This document shows, one piece after another, positions 33,110-41,627 of a stretch of 64,000 nucleotides of DNA. The stretch lies in assembly GCF_000152905.1 (NCBI RefSeq), contig NZ_CH672418.1, forward strand, positions 244,348-308,347. Reading direction: 5' to 3'. This DNA is from Nitrobacter sp. Nb-311A (lineage in GTDB: Bacteria > Pseudomonadota > Alphaproteobacteria > Rhizobiales > Xanthobacteraceae). Position 1 is the first letter of the stretch; the number at the start of each line of letters is the position of its first letter. Under the pieces are notes generated by a model, which was not told the origin of the DNA, made no database searches, and worked only from the letters and a program-made list of their open reading frames with translations. Both the position numbers and the translations under genes were made by a program.

Positions 33110-34393
33110 ATGGACCCGGAACTGAAGAAACTGCTCGATGAGCAGGGCGAGACCTTTGTCGCCTTCAAGTCGGCGAATGACGAAATGCAGGCCGAGATCA
33201 AGAAGCTTGGCGCGGCCGATGCCACGACCGTCGAGAAGGTCGAAAAGCTGAATGCCGCTCTGGACAAGATCCAGGACGAGGCGAAGAGGCGCGGCGACGA
33301 GCTGGAAACCAAGCTCAACCGTCTTTCGCTCGGCGGCGGCTCTGATGCCGACAAGGACGAGATCAAGGCGGCGGCGCAGTTCGGCGCCGAGCGCGGCGAA
33401 CAGGTCGATCTTGACGGCTATCGCGCCTACAAGGCTGGTTTCGTCGCTTACATGCGCAAGGGCGAGCGTCTGTCGCTCGACGAGCGCAAGGCCATGTCGG
33501 TCGGGTCTGACCCGGATGGCGGTTATACCGTCGTTCCTGACGTGTCTGGTCGCATGATCAAGCGGGTTTATGAAACGACCCCGATGCGTCAGGTGGCGTC
33601 CGTCGTCACCATCGGCACGGATCGCCTTGAGGGCTTCAACGATCTCGGCGAGGGCACCGCCGGCTGGGTCGGGGAGACGCAGGCTCGTCCCGCCACCGGA
33701 ACGCCGCAGCTCGGCAAGTGGGAAATCCCCGTGCACGAGCTGTATGCCTTCCCGCAGGTCACGCAGAAGCTGTTGGACGATTCCATGTTCAACATCGAAA
33801 GCTGGCTCGCGGACAAGACGGCGGACAAGTTTGCCCGTACCGAGAACGCCGCCTTCCTCAACGGCACGGGCGTCGGTCAGCCGCGTGGCCTTCTGACCTA
33901 TCCGACCGCGGCGACGGCAGACGCCACCCGAGCGTGGGGCACGTTCCAGCACGTGCTCACCGGCACGGATGGAACGTTCGGCACCACCACCAACGGCACC
34001 GACAAGCTGATCGACCTCGTTTATTCGCTGAAGGCGAAGTATCGCCAGAACGCGAATTTCATGATGTCGCGAGCGACTGTCGCGGCCCTTCGCAAGCTGA
34101 AAGATGGGCAGGGCAACTATGCCTGGCAGCCCTCGCTTTCGGCGCTCTCCGGCGGCACGGTTCTCGGCTTCAACGTGGTCGAGGGCGAGGATATGCCAGC
34201 GATGGCGGCCGACAGTCTGTCGATCGCTTTCGGCGACTTCCGCGAGGCCTACCAGATCGTGGATCGTGTCGGCATCCGCGTGCTGCGCGATGCTCTGACC
34301 AACAAGCCCTACGTCGGCTTCTACACGACCAAGCGCGTTGGCGGCGATGCCATCTCCTTCGAAGCCGTAAAGTTCCTGAAATTCGGCGACTGA
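33110..34393 (+). CDS. HK97-fold major capsid protein
   Basis: 427 residues, with a strong ribosome site (AGGAGGT). The N-terminal 85 residues are a charged coiled-coil delta domain (removed by the protease), followed by the HK97 fold beginning SVGSDPDGGYTVVPDVSGRM. Further landmarks are AGWVGETQARPATGTPQLGK and AFLNGTGVGQPRGLLT. A terminator-like hairpin follows (34400-34421). Confidence 0.97.
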   Translation: MDPELKKLLDEQGETFVAFKSANDEMQAEIKKLGAADATTVEKVEKLNAALDKIQDEAKRRGDELETKLNRLSLGGGSDADKDEIKAAAQFGAERGEQVDLDGYRAYKAGFVAYMRKGERLSLDERKAMSVGSDPDGGYTVVPDVSGRMIKRVYETTPMRQVASVVTIGTDRLEGFNDLGEGTAGWVGETQARPATGTPQLGKWEIPVHELYAFPQVTQKLLDDSMFNIESWLADKTADKFARTENAAFLNGTGVGQPRGLLTYPTAATADATRAWGTFQHVLTGTDGTFGTTTNGTDKLIDLVYSLKAKYRQNANFMMSRATVAALRKLKDGQGNYAWQPSLSALSGGTVLGFNVVEGEDMPAMAADSLSIAFGDFREAYQIVDRVGIRVLRDALTNKPYVGFYTTKRVGGDAISFEAVKFLKFGD

Positions 34394-34399
34394 TGATCT

Positions 34400-34430
34400 G
34401 CGGGCGGCTGCGGCCGCCTGCTTTCTCTCC
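34400..34430 (+). terminator. hairpin and U-rich tail after the capsid gene
   Basis: Nine-pair stem from 34400 to 34421 with one G-T pair and a TGCG loop, followed by TTTCTCTCC. It could limit transcription beyond the capsid gene, making the capsid the most abundant late message. Confidence 0.6.
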
Positions 34431-34458
34431 AATTTCTCCAATATGAAAGGGCACGCAA

Positions 34459-34845
34459 ATGCGTGATCTCGCGTCAAATATCGGCGTCGTGGCATCGCTT
34501 GTCCCGGCGGTTCAGACGGCCACGCTCAAGGGCTCGGAAGTCGATCTTCGCGGCTATGACAGTGCTGCATTGGTCATCAATACCGGAGCGATTGCCGGCG
34601 CCGGGCTGTTCGACATCAAGCTGCAGGAAAGCGACACCACGACGGACGGCGACTTTTCCGATGTCGTCGCTGCCGATCTGATAGGCGACCTGCCGGCTGC
34701 TCTTGAGGCGTCGTCGGTTTATCGGCAGGGCTATGTCGGCACGAAGCGCTACATCCGCGCGGTCATCACCCAACAGTCCGGTACATCCATCGCCGCCGGC
34801 GCAGTCGTGGTGCTCGGCCACGCGACCCAGCGTCCTATCGCCTGA
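34459..34845 (+). CDS. capsid-associated hypothetical protein (decoration-like)
   Basis: 128 residues, beta-rich: ATLKGSEVDLRGYDSAALVI, a Thr/Asp-rich loop (ESDTTTDGDFSDV), and AIVT-type strands (RYIRAVITQQSGTSIAAGAV). Genes in this place, between capsid and connector, often encode capsid decoration or similar small beta-proteins. It is flanked by terminators on both sides. Function inferred from position only. Confidence 0.6.
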   Translation: MRDLASNIGVVASLVPAVQTATLKGSEVDLRGYDSAALVINTGAIAGAGLFDIKLQESDTTTDGDFSDVVAADLIGDLPAALEASSVYRQGYVGTKRYIRAVITQQSGTSIAAGAVVVLGHATQRPIA

Positions 34846-34849
34846 CAAT

Positions 34850-34880
34850 AGGAGTGGCCCGAAGGCCACTCCTTCTCTCT
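34850..34880 (+). terminator. strong hairpin AGGAGTGGCC-CGAA-GGCCACTCCT
   Basis: Perfect 10-bp stem (34850-34859 with 34864-34873), a CGAA tetraloop, then TCTCTCTT. A second intrinsic terminator inside the head operon, just before the connector gene. Confidence 0.8.
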
Positions 34881-34892
34881 TGGGGATAGTTG

Positions 34893-35489
34893 ATGCTCGC
34901 ACCCGTCCGCGTCACGCCGCCAGACATCACACCGGTTTCATTGACTGATGTGAAGGCGCAGCTGCATGTCGATCATCCCGACGATGATGCGATGATCGGC
35001 GCGTTGCTGACGGCTGCGACCGAGCATTTCGACGGGTGGACCGGGATCCTCGGCCGCTGCCTGGTCGAGCAGACCTGGCGACAAGATTTCGGATGCTTCT
35101 CAGACTGCCTGCGGCTGCCTCTGGCTCCGGTGCTGTCCGTCGACAGCATCACCTATTTCGACGGCGAGAACGCGCAACAAACGCTCGATACGTCGGTTTA
35201 TGCCCTTTTCTCTGATGCGCGCGGCCCGTATGTCGGTTTGAAACCGGATCAGTCCTGGCCGGGCAGTTATTCGCGGCGCGATGCCGTCTCGGTCACGTTC
35301 AAGGCTGGATACGCCACGACGCCAGCTGAAGGTGAGACGCCCGCGCAGAGCACCGTGCCCGAGCCTATCAAGCTGGCGATCATCCTGCAGGTCAAATTGA
35401 ACTACGACCCGCTTGAACCCGCGGTGAGGGAGTCTTATCAGCGCGCGATTGATGCACTGGTCGCGCCGTTTCGCCGAGTTGGTATCTGA
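34893..35489 (+). CDS. head-tail connector protein (HK97 gp6-like)
   Basis: 198 residues. PVSLTDVKAQLHVDHPDDDA and LTAATEHFDGWTGILGRCLV match the phage gp6-like connector family, a ring protein below the portal. ATG 34893; the stop overlaps the next start region by one base. Confidence 0.88.
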   Translation: MLAPVRVTPPDITPVSLTDVKAQLHVDHPDDDAMIGALLTAATEHFDGWTGILGRCLVEQTWRQDFGCFSDCLRLPLAPVLSVDSITYFDGENAQQTLDTSVYALFSDARGPYVGLKPDQSWPGSYSRRDAVSVTFKAGYATTPAEGETPAQSTVPEPIKLAIILQVKLNYDPLEPAVRESYQRAIDALVAPFRRVGI

Positions 35490-35833
35490 TGGTGAAGATC
35501 AGCGCGCCGAGCCTTTATTACAAGGTCCACTGCCAGAAGCGCGTCGAGCAGGACGACGGCTATGGCAACACCGTGTCCGACTTCGCCACTCAATTTACGG
35601 TACGCGCCGCATTCGTACATCTGCGCGGAGGTGAGACGGTCATCGCCTCCCGGCTTGAGAACAAGCACCCGATGATCGTGACGTTGCGGTCATCGACGCA
35701 AACGCGGCAGATCAATTCGGACTGGCGGCTGGTCGATGCGCGTGACGGCACCGCCTGGGCCGTGCGGGATGTGACGCCGGAGACCGATCGGCAGTGGATT
35801 TCGTTGTTGTGTGAGCGCGGGGTGGCGGCGTAG
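35489..35833 (+). CDS. head-tail adaptor / head-closure protein
   Basis: 114 residues of the SPP1 gp16-like joining family: RVEQDDGYGNTVSDF, a beta-barrel with VRAAFVHLRGGETVIASRLE, and NSDWRLVDARDGTAWAVRDV. It closes the connector after packaging. Confidence 0.82.
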   Translation: MVKISAPSLYYKVHCQKRVEQDDGYGNTVSDFATQFTVRAAFVHLRGGETVIASRLENKHPMIVTLRSSTQTRQINSDWRLVDARDGTAWAVRDVTPETDRQWISLLCERGVAA

Positions 35834-35835
35834 CC

Positions 35836-36102
35836 ATGGCGCAGCTTGTCTTGTCACTGACCGCTGAGGTGGAGTTGATCTACGACGCCATTGCTGATGT
35901 CGAACGGATTTTCCGCGCTCTCGCGACATGCCACGGACAGCAATATCGCGCGTTGGAAAGGCGCATCGAGCGTTTGTTGGATGGTGAAACGAAGCTCTCT
36001 GATCCGGCGACGCACTACATCGGCGCCGGGCGCATCGTCTTTGAGCCGTCCCCCGAGATCAAGTCGATCATCTGCGACGCGCGTGACATGGGTGTCATCT
36101 GA
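35836..36102 (+). CDS. hypothetical protein in the connector region, 88 residues
   Basis: Begins MAQLVLSLTAEVELIYDAIA, helical N-terminus and a beta-like end (RIVFEPSPEIKSIICDARDM). Its stop overlaps the next start by one base. No family recognised. Position suggests a minor head-tail role. Confidence 0.6.
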   Translation: MAQLVLSLTAEVELIYDAIADVERIFRALATCHGQQYRALERRIERLLDGETKLSDPATHYIGAGRIVFEPSPEIKSIICDARDMGVI

Positions 36103-36596
36103 TGGCGATCAAGGCTAAATTCCTCGGCCGTGATGCCGTGATGCGCAAACTTATGAATATGGTACCGAATATCAATGAAGAGCTTGCGCAAGCGCAGATG
36201 GAGGCGACGAAGGAACTAGCCGCCGCGATCAGGGCGCGCGCGCCGCGAGACACCGGACATTATGCAGATTCGATCAAGGCGGGACCGCTGCAAGGCAGGA
36301 ACGATCTGGAGAAGCCGATCGGCCTTCAGCTCACAAAAGACAAGAATGCGTGGGGTATCTTCGCGTGGTTCACGTGGCGCTTTCTCGAATTTGGGACGAA
36401 GGCGCACGAGGCGCAGGCTCCACGACGCAACCGGAATTATCGCAATGTATTCATTTTGACGCGCGCCTACCGCGCCCATGCCGCGACCAAGGCGCAGCCT
36501 CATATTTTCCCGACCTACCGGGCGATGCGGAAGAAAATTCGCCGGAAGATGGCGAACGCCGTCAATAAATCGATCCGAAAGGCCAAATCCGGATGA
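36102..36596 (+). CDS. HK97 gp10-like tail completion protein
   Basis: 164 residues with the gp10 family core: AAIRARAPRDTGHYADSIKA (about residues 43-62), the aromatic WFTWRFLEFGTKAHEAQ, and a basic C-terminus. gp10-like proteins sit at the head-tail junction. ATGA overlap with the next gene. Confidence 0.85.
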   Translation: MAIKAKFLGRDAVMRKLMNMVPNINEELAQAQMEATKELAAAIRARAPRDTGHYADSIKAGPLQGRNDLEKPIGLQLTKDKNAWGIFAWFTWRFLEFGTKAHEAQAPRRNRNYRNVFILTRAYRAHAATKAQPHIFPTYRAMRKKIRRKMANAVNKSIRKAKSG

Positions 36597-36994
36597 CCTC
36601 GCCATCGTTGGAATTGCAGGGCGTAATTGTGGCGCGGCTCAAGGCCGATATGGCGCTGTCGACTCTGATCGGCGGCCGCGTCTATGACAACGTGCCCGAA
36701 GATGCGCCGTTTCCGTATGTCAATTTCGCCCGCGTCGACATTCTGCAAGATGATGCGACGTGTGTTACCGGCTACGAGATCAATTTCGGCGTTGATGTCT
36801 GGTCACGCGGCGTTGGTTTTGTCGAAGCTGAGAAGATTGCGCACGCCGTCGCGAAATCGATGCACAATTGGGATGCTACGCTGGCGACGTACACCGTTAT
36901 CACGTTGCAGCATCGACAAACCCGCGTTTTCCGCGATGCCGATGGATTGACGTCTCATGGCGTCGTCGAGTTCGTCGCCATCGTCACCGAGTAA
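36593..36994 (+). CDS. DUF3168-family tail terminator-like protein
   Basis: 133 residues: LSTLIGGRVYDNVPEDAPFP, YVNFARVDI and YEINFGVDVWSRGVGFVEAE match DUF3168 (HK97 gp17-like), which caps the tail tube. It is followed by a 67-base gap before the tail tube gene. Confidence 0.85.
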   Translation: MTSPSLELQGVIVARLKADMALSTLIGGRVYDNVPEDAPFPYVNFARVDILQDDATCVTGYEINFGVDVWSRGVGFVEAEKIAHAVAKSMHNWDATLATYTVITLQHRQTRVFRDADGLTSHGVVEFVAIVTE

Positions 36995-37061
36995 CTACCC
37001 GCAAATTTCAACCTTGACCGTCCTGCGACCGCGGGGCGCTTTGTCGTGAAAGGACGCTCTC

Positions 37062-37757
37062 ATGTCGCAGCAAAAAGGCCGCTTGCTTCTCATCAAGATT
37101 GGGGACGGGGGAAGCCCGGAAGCCTTCGCCAATCTGTGCGGCCTGACAACCCGCAGTTTCAACCTGTCAGCCAGCGAGATCGATACGACCGTGCCGGATT
37201 GCGAGAATCCCGGCGGGGCCGTGCAGAAAACCGCCGAACCCGGCATCGTCAACCGCACCTTCACCGGCTCCGGCAAGTTTATCAGCGGTGCCACTCAGGC
37301 GATCCTGATGGGCCATATCCGCGCCGGCGAGTTGTTCAACGCTCAGGTGGTCGTGCCAGGTGATGGTACGTATGCCGGCTCGTGGATGGTCTCCGATTAT
37401 GAGGCATCTGGAGAAATGGAAGGCAATGTGGAGTTCTCGGCTACCTTCTCGGCGGCGGGACCGCTCACCTTCACGGCCGAGTCCGGCGCGCCGGTCAATA
37501 CGTTGCTGCCGTCGATCGCCGGCATCGCCCAGGAGGGTCAGACGCTGTCGGCGAACGTCGGCACCTGGACGCATTCGGCGGTGTTCACCTTCCAGTGGAA
37601 GAAGGACGGTGCGGATATCTCTGGCGCGACGGAGGAAACCTACATCCCTGTTACCGGCGATATCGGAGCCACCATCACGGTCGCGGTCACCGCCACCAAC
37701 TCGTCGGGCAGCGCGACCGCGACCAGTGGCGGCACCGCCGACGTTATCGGGGCGTAA
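37062..37757 (+). CDS. major tail tube protein with C-terminal Ig-like domain
   Basis: 231 residues. Residues 1-140 are a TP901-1/lambda gpV-like tube protein (GDGGSPEAFANLCGLTTRSF, then NRTFTGSGKFISGATQAILM and SWMVSDYEASGEMEGNVEFS). Residues about 145-230 form an Ig-like domain (NTLLPSIAGIAQEGQTLSAN, then WTHSAVFTFQWKKDGADISG). Surface Ig domains on tails are thought to bind cell-surface sugars. Confidence 0.88.
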   Translation: MSQQKGRLLLIKIGDGGSPEAFANLCGLTTRSFNLSASEIDTTVPDCENPGGAVQKTAEPGIVNRTFTGSGKFISGATQAILMGHIRAGELFNAQVVVPGDGTYAGSWMVSDYEASGEMEGNVEFSATFSAAGPLTFTAESGAPVNTLLPSIAGIAQEGQTLSANVGTWTHSAVFTFQWKKDGADISGATEETYIPVTGDIGATITVAVTATNSSGSATATSGGTADVIGA

Positions 37758-37760
37758 CCG

Positions 37761-38138
37761 ATGGCGTTGTCAGCAAATGGCGCGCGGGGCGAAGTGCCGC
37801 TCCGCGTCGGCTCTGTCGATCTGGTGATCGCCGCCGAGATCGGCAGGTTGGCTGCGGTCTCGACCGCGCTGGACTGCAAATCGTTCGGCGACCTCTATCA
37901 GCGTCTGCTCGGCGTCGAGGTTGCGGCGACGATCGCCGGTGTGCAGCACCTCGCGGTCAAGGGCGACGGGGCGCGCGCCGCGGCGGAATTGTCGCTTTCC
38001 GACTTCCCGGCCTGCGCCAAGGCGTTCAGCATGGCGCTTAGCCATCACCTCAAGGATGCCGAGGGAAAAGCCGAAGCCGACGAAGAAGGCGCGCCGGCGA
38101 CGAGGACGACAAGCCCTTCCCCTGGCGCGACTGGCTGA
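37761..38138 (+). CDS. tail assembly chaperone, short form (gpG-like, GTA gp10-like)
   Basis: 125 residues: GEVPLRVGSVDLVIAAEIGR, LYQRLLGVEVAATIAGVQHL and FPACAKAFSMALSHHLKDAE fit the GTA-type tail chaperone family. The last codons after GGGAAAA (38063-38069) are Thr/Pro/Ser-rich and non-conserved, as expected of a zero-frame tail past a frameshift site. It should coat the tape measure before tube assembly. Confidence 0.8.
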   Translation: MALSANGARGEVPLRVGSVDLVIAAEIGRLAAVSTALDCKSFGDLYQRLLGVEVAATIAGVQHLAVKGDGARAAAELSLSDFPACAKAFSMALSHHLKDAEGKAEADEEGAPATRTTSPSPGATG

Positions 38139-38305
38139 AAACCGCTGTCGGACCGATGGGCTGGCGGCCGGCGGATTTCTGGGCGGTGACCGTCACAGAG
38201 TTCTTCGACGCGGTCGACATCTTCAACGAGATGCACGCCGACCCCGACAGGACCGATCCTCCTGATGAGGACGAGATGGCGAAGCTTCTGGAGAAATACG
38301 GCTGA
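38063..38305 (+). CDS. tail chaperone C-terminal domain, reached by -1 frameshift (gpT-like)
   Basis: In the -1 frame from the heptamer G-GGA-AAA (38063-38069) there is an uninterrupted frame to the TGA at 38303-38305, encoding FPWRDWLKTAVGPMGWRPAD, then FWAVTVTEFFDAVDIFN and DEDEMAKLLEKYG. The Trp-rich segment resembles the small GTA tail-assembly chaperone domain. The stop overlaps the tape-measure ATG (TGATG). Slippage would give a G-T fusion as in lambda, whose site is GGGAAAG. A separate gene with an internal start is the alternative. Confidence 0.75.
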   Translation, partial: GKSRSRRRRRAGDEDDKPFPWRDWLKTAVGPMGWRPADFWAVTVTEFFDAVDIFNEMHADPDRTDPPDEDEMAKLLEKYG

Positions 38306-40443
38306 TGGCCCAAGACCTCGAGCAAATGGTGTTGTCGATCTCGGCGGATACCCGCCAGATCCAGCGCGCGCTCAAGAAGCTGGAAACGGACTCGCGCGCC
38401 AGCACCAAAAATATCGAGAAACAGTTCGATGGGCTTGGCAAGAAGATGGGCGGAACCTTCGCGGGGCTGGGCAAGGGTATGGTTGGCGCCCTCGCGGCTG
38501 CTTTCTCCGTGCGCGAGGCACAGAAGCTCATCGACACCGCCACGCGCATCGATAACGCCCTGAAGGTCGCCGGCCTCTCCGGCGAGCAGTTGACCAAGGT
38601 CTATGACGCGCTGTTCGTGTCGGCGCAGAAGAATGCCGCGCCGCTCGAGGCTCTGGTGCAGCTCTATGGCCGCGCCAGCCTGGTACAGAAAGAGCTCGGC
38701 GTCTCGACCGAGCAACTGCTCAAGTTTACCGACAACGTAGCCGTCGCGCTGCGCGTGTCGGGAAAGTCGGCGGCGGAATCATCCGGCGCGCTGTTGCAGT
38801 TATCGCAGGCGCTCGGCTCCGGTGTGGTGCGGGCTGAGGAATTCAATTCGATGCTGGAAGGCGCGCTGCCGATCGTGCAGGCCGCGGCCAACGGCATCAC
38901 CGAGGCCGGCGGGTCAGTCGCAAAGCTGCGGCAGCTTGTCGTCGACGGGAAGGTGTCGTCGGCCGCGTTCTTCAAGGGGTTCCAGGCCGGAGCCGTGATG
39001 CTCAACCAGCAGGTTGCCGGCGCGTCACTCACGGTTGCGCAGGGGTTCGAGCGGTTGCAGAATGCCGCCGTTGACGCGGCCAAGCGCATCAATGACGCCA
39101 GCGGCGCGAGCAGGGCGGCAACGTCGGCCCTTGATACGCTCGCCGCTGCCGTGACCAAGCTCGCTGACGCCTTCACGTCTCTGGCGAGTAGCAAGAGCCT
39201 CCAGGACACCAACAGAGGCTTGGACGCCCTTGGCGCGGCCGCGCAGAACCTTTGGAATGACCCGTCGTTTCAGAACCTTTACCGCTTCCTGTTTGACACC
39301 TCCGGATCGCTCGCTCAGCGGGCTGCGGGCGATGCAATCGCCAGTCGGGCGGAAGGATTCAACGCGCTGCGCAAGGCGATGTCGGCCGCCAACGCGGAGG
39401 CGGACAAGGCGGCGGCCAAGAAGCCCGCGTCGAGCAGGTTTGACGACGCCTTTTCGCCGTTCGCGACAAAAAAAATCAGCCTCAAGGATAACCCGGTAAC
39501 CGCGACGGCGAAGAAGGGCGCCGGCTCCGATCGCGACACATTCGAGCGCCGGATGGCGATGACACAGCGCCAGATCGACCTGATGGGCGTCGAAGTGTCC
39601 ACCATCGACCAAACGGTGGCAGCGCGGGAGCGGGCGCGGGTCGTGGTCGAACTGGAGACGGCAGCGCGGGAGGCCAATCATCGCGCCGGCAAGGCGAACA
39701 CCGAGGTCACCGAGGCACAGCGGGCGAAGATCAATGAGCTGGCCGACGCCTACGCCAAGGCGCGCGGGCAGCTTGAGCAGTTGAATGGCCCTCTCGCTAC
39801 CTTCGCGCGGGAATCGGCCAACATCGGCCAGCAGCTTGAGCAGGTCGCCGTCCAGTCGCTCGATCGGATGTCTGACGAGCTTGCCGATGTCATCACCGGC
39901 ACACGCTCGGTTGCCGATGCGTTCAAATCGATGACGAACATTATCATGCACGAGCTGGCGCGGATCGCGATCAAGAAGGCGGTGCTTGGGCCGATTGCCG
40001 GGATGCTGGGCGGTGGCGGATCGTCATTGTTCAATCCGCTCGCCGGCGCGTTCAGCTTTGGCAGCTTCGACACCGGCGGCTTTACCGGCCGCGGCGGCAA
40101 ATATCAGCCAGCCGGCGTGGTGCATAAGGGCGAGTATGTGTTCGACGCCGAAAGCGTGAGGGCGATCGGCGTCGACAAACTGGAACGGCTGCGGAAAAGC
40201 TTCGCGAATGGCGGCGCCGTCGACATTCCGACGGTTATGGCAGGTGGGCGATCGTCCGCGCCGCGGATCACGGTGAACCTGATTGAAGACTCAACGAGGG
40301 CGGGTCAGGTGCAGCAGAGCAGCAGTAACGGGCAGATCAACATCGAAGCGTTCGTGGACTCAATCACGGCGAAGAATGTCGCCAATCCAGGGAGCGCGAC
40401 CAACCGGACGCTAAGTGAACGCGGAAGATTGGCGAGACGCTGA
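38305..40443 (+). CDS. tail tape measure protein
   Basis: 712 residues, helical, Ala/Gly/Lys-rich. The N-terminal module (DLEQMVLSISADTRQIQRAL, GGTFAGLGKGMVGALAAAFS, VLGLSGEQLTKVYDALF-like stretch, and LGSGVVRAEEFNSMLEGALP) matches the lambda-type tape measure family. The C-terminus has Gly-rich hydrophobic segments likely to enter membranes. At about 0.15 nm per residue the tail would be near 107 nm long. Confidence 0.93.
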   Translation: MAQDLEQMVLSISADTRQIQRALKKLETDSRASTKNIEKQFDGLGKKMGGTFAGLGKGMVGALAAAFSVREAQKLIDTATRIDNALKVAGLSGEQLTKVYDALFVSAQKNAAPLEALVQLYGRASLVQKELGVSTEQLLKFTDNVAVALRVSGKSAAESSGALLQLSQALGSGVVRAEEFNSMLEGALPIVQAAANGITEAGGSVAKLRQLVVDGKVSSAAFFKGFQAGAVMLNQQVAGASLTVAQGFERLQNAAVDAAKRINDASGASRAATSALDTLAAAVTKLADAFTSLASSKSLQDTNRGLDALGAAAQNLWNDPSFQNLYRFLFDTSGSLAQRAAGDAIASRAEGFNALRKAMSAANAEADKAAAKKPASSRFDDAFSPFATKKISLKDNPVTATAKKGAGSDRDTFERRMAMTQRQIDLMGVEVSTIDQTVAARERARVVVELETAAREANHRAGKANTEVTEAQRAKINELADAYAKARGQLEQLNGPLATFARESANIGQQLEQVAVQSLDRMSDELADVITGTRSVADAFKSMTNIIMHELARIAIKKAVLGPIAGMLGGGGSSLFNPLAGAFSFGSFDTGGFTGRGGKYQPAGVVHKGEYVFDAESVRAIGVDKLERLRKSFANGGAVDIPTVMAGGRSSAPRITVNLIEDSTRAGQVQQSSSNGQINIEAFVDSITAKNVANPGSATNRTLSERGRLARR

Positions 40444-40805
40444 TGGTTGACGCCTGGCCCGAAACGCTCCCGCGGTATCTTCTGCTCGATAGCTTCCGCG
40501 AGGGGCTTGCGGACAGTGTGCTGGAATATGCGCCTGATGTTGGTCCGCCGATATCTCGCCGGCGCACCACTGCGGCCACACGCCCGATGTCCGGCCAAAT
40601 GGTGATGACGGGAGCGCAGTTCGAGACGCTGCGCACCTTCTTCGACGAAACGCTTCTCGGCGGCTCGCTCCCGTTCGAGTTCCCGAGCCAGACGGCGGCG
40701 GATGAGACCTTGCTGGTCAAGTTTCCGAAGGGAAGCGCCCCGACCCGGTTCAGGCTGTCGAATAGCCTCTATCGCGTCGACCTCACGCTGATGGTGTTGC
40801 CATGA
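40443..40805 (+). CDS. minor tail protein, 120 residues
   Basis: Starts MVDAWPETLPRYLLLDSFRE, contains RRRTTAATRPMSGQMVMTGA and ends with a hydrophobic strand (LYRVDLTLMVLP). The position right after the tape measure and this pattern fit minor tail or distal-tail-like proteins of siphophages. Overlaps both neighbours by 1-4 bases. Confidence 0.7.
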   Translation: MVDAWPETLPRYLLLDSFREGLADSVLEYAPDVGPPISRRRTTAATRPMSGQMVMTGAQFETLRTFFDETLLGGSLPFEFPSQTAADETLLVKFPKGSAPTRFRLSNSLYRVDLTLMVLP

Positions 40806-41305
40806 GAGTGCTGTCGCTCAATTTCCGTCAGGAGTTGTTCGGGCAGGAATCCGGCGAAGTGCCGATCCTGCTGGTCACGATCACGCACCCCGAGCTGCCT
40901 GAGCCGATTTACCTGTCGACCGACCCGACCGAGCGCTTCTCGACCGATCCGTTGATGTACCGCACGCGATCTCGCGGGATCGATTTCCTCTATGCCGGCA
41001 TCGACGTGACGCTGCCGGACGAGCAGGACAAGTCGCCGCCGGCCTCGAAGCTGACGATCGCGAATGTCACGCGCGGCCTGATCCCGCTGGCGCGCTCGGT
41101 GTCGACACCGCCGGCGGTCAAGATCGAGGTGGTTCTGGCGTCGGACCCCGACACCGTCGAAATGACCTGGCCGGCCATGGACATGACCAACCTGACCTAT
41201 GACGCATCGTTCCTGACGTTCGACCTCACGATCGACGCGTTGGTCACAGAGCCGTACCCGTCGGGCACGTTCTCGCCGGCGTATTTTCCGGGGCTGTTTT
41301 ATTGA
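40802..41305 (+). CDS. DUF1833-family tail protein
   Basis: 167 residues: VPILLVTITHPELPEPIYLS, FLYAGIDVTLPDEQDKSPPA, and PYPSGTFSPAYFPGLFY at the C-terminus match DUF1833, a baseplate-proximal tail protein family. Start overlaps the upstream stop (ATGA). Confidence 0.8.
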   Translation: MRVLSLNFRQELFGQESGEVPILLVTITHPELPEPIYLSTDPTERFSTDPLMYRTRSRGIDFLYAGIDVTLPDEQDKSPPASKLTIANVTRGLIPLARSVSTPPAVKIEVVLASDPDTVEMTWPAMDMTNLTYDASFLTFDLTIDALVTEPYPSGTFSPAYFPGLFY

Positions 41306-41313
41306 GAGGTGAC

Positions 41314-41433
41314 ATGAAGGTGACGGCAGATACAAAGCGGCGCAAGATGATGATCTGGAAGCATAGGCCGTTACGTCTCCAGGCCGTCAAAAAGATCTCT
41401 AATGGTCAGAAGTCCGGCGTTCATCGCCAGTAG
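41314..41433 (+). CDS. possible 39-residue basic peptide
   Basis: Begins MKVTADTKRRKMMIWKHRPL, very basic, preceded by GAGAGGTG. It fills the start of a 383-base gap in the tail operon. Because another small frame overlaps it on the minus strand, only one is likely to be real. Confidence 0.3.
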   Translation: MKVTADTKRRKMMIWKHRPLRLQAVKKISNGQKSGVHRQ

Positions 41434-41460
41434 GCCCTCCTGATCGCTGAGGCCCGGCAT
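41371..41460 (-). CDS. possible 29-residue peptide, minus strand
   Basis: MPGLSDQEGLLAMNAGLLTI and nine further residues, directly downstream of 41472-41627. It may be translated from the same message. No homology known; low confidence. Confidence 0.25.
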   Translation of the reverse strand: MPGLSDQEGLLAMNAGLLTIRDLFDGLET

Positions 41461-41471
41461 CGCCGTGCCCT

Positions 41472-41627
41472 TCAAGTCTTCCTTTCAGCAAGACCTTGGA
41501 TGTGCGTCAGCCACGCTCTCGGGTCGGGCTCTCGGCCGGCGCAATAGGCCAGTAGAAGGCGAATGACGCCGCCTTGGCCGTGAGCCTTGCCGGCGGCGAC
41601 GATCGATCTCGCTTTGTCGTTATCCAT
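41472..41627 (-). CDS. small reverse-strand moron gene, 51 residues
   Basis: Starts MDNDKARSIVAAGKAHGQGG, then VIRLLLAYCAGREPDPRAW. The ATG is preceded by GAAGGAGGAAGAC, a near-perfect ribosome site. It runs against the surrounding tail operon and therefore needs its own promoter; it is an independent cargo gene. Function unknown. Confidence 0.5.
   Translation of the reverse strand: MDNDKARSIVAAGKAHGQGGVIRLLLAYCAGREPDPRAWLTHIQGLAERKT

Noticed and set aside
33080-34495. Open frame of 471 codons antisense to the capsid gene
   Set aside because: Shadow of the capsid gene; no signal, family or ribosome site.
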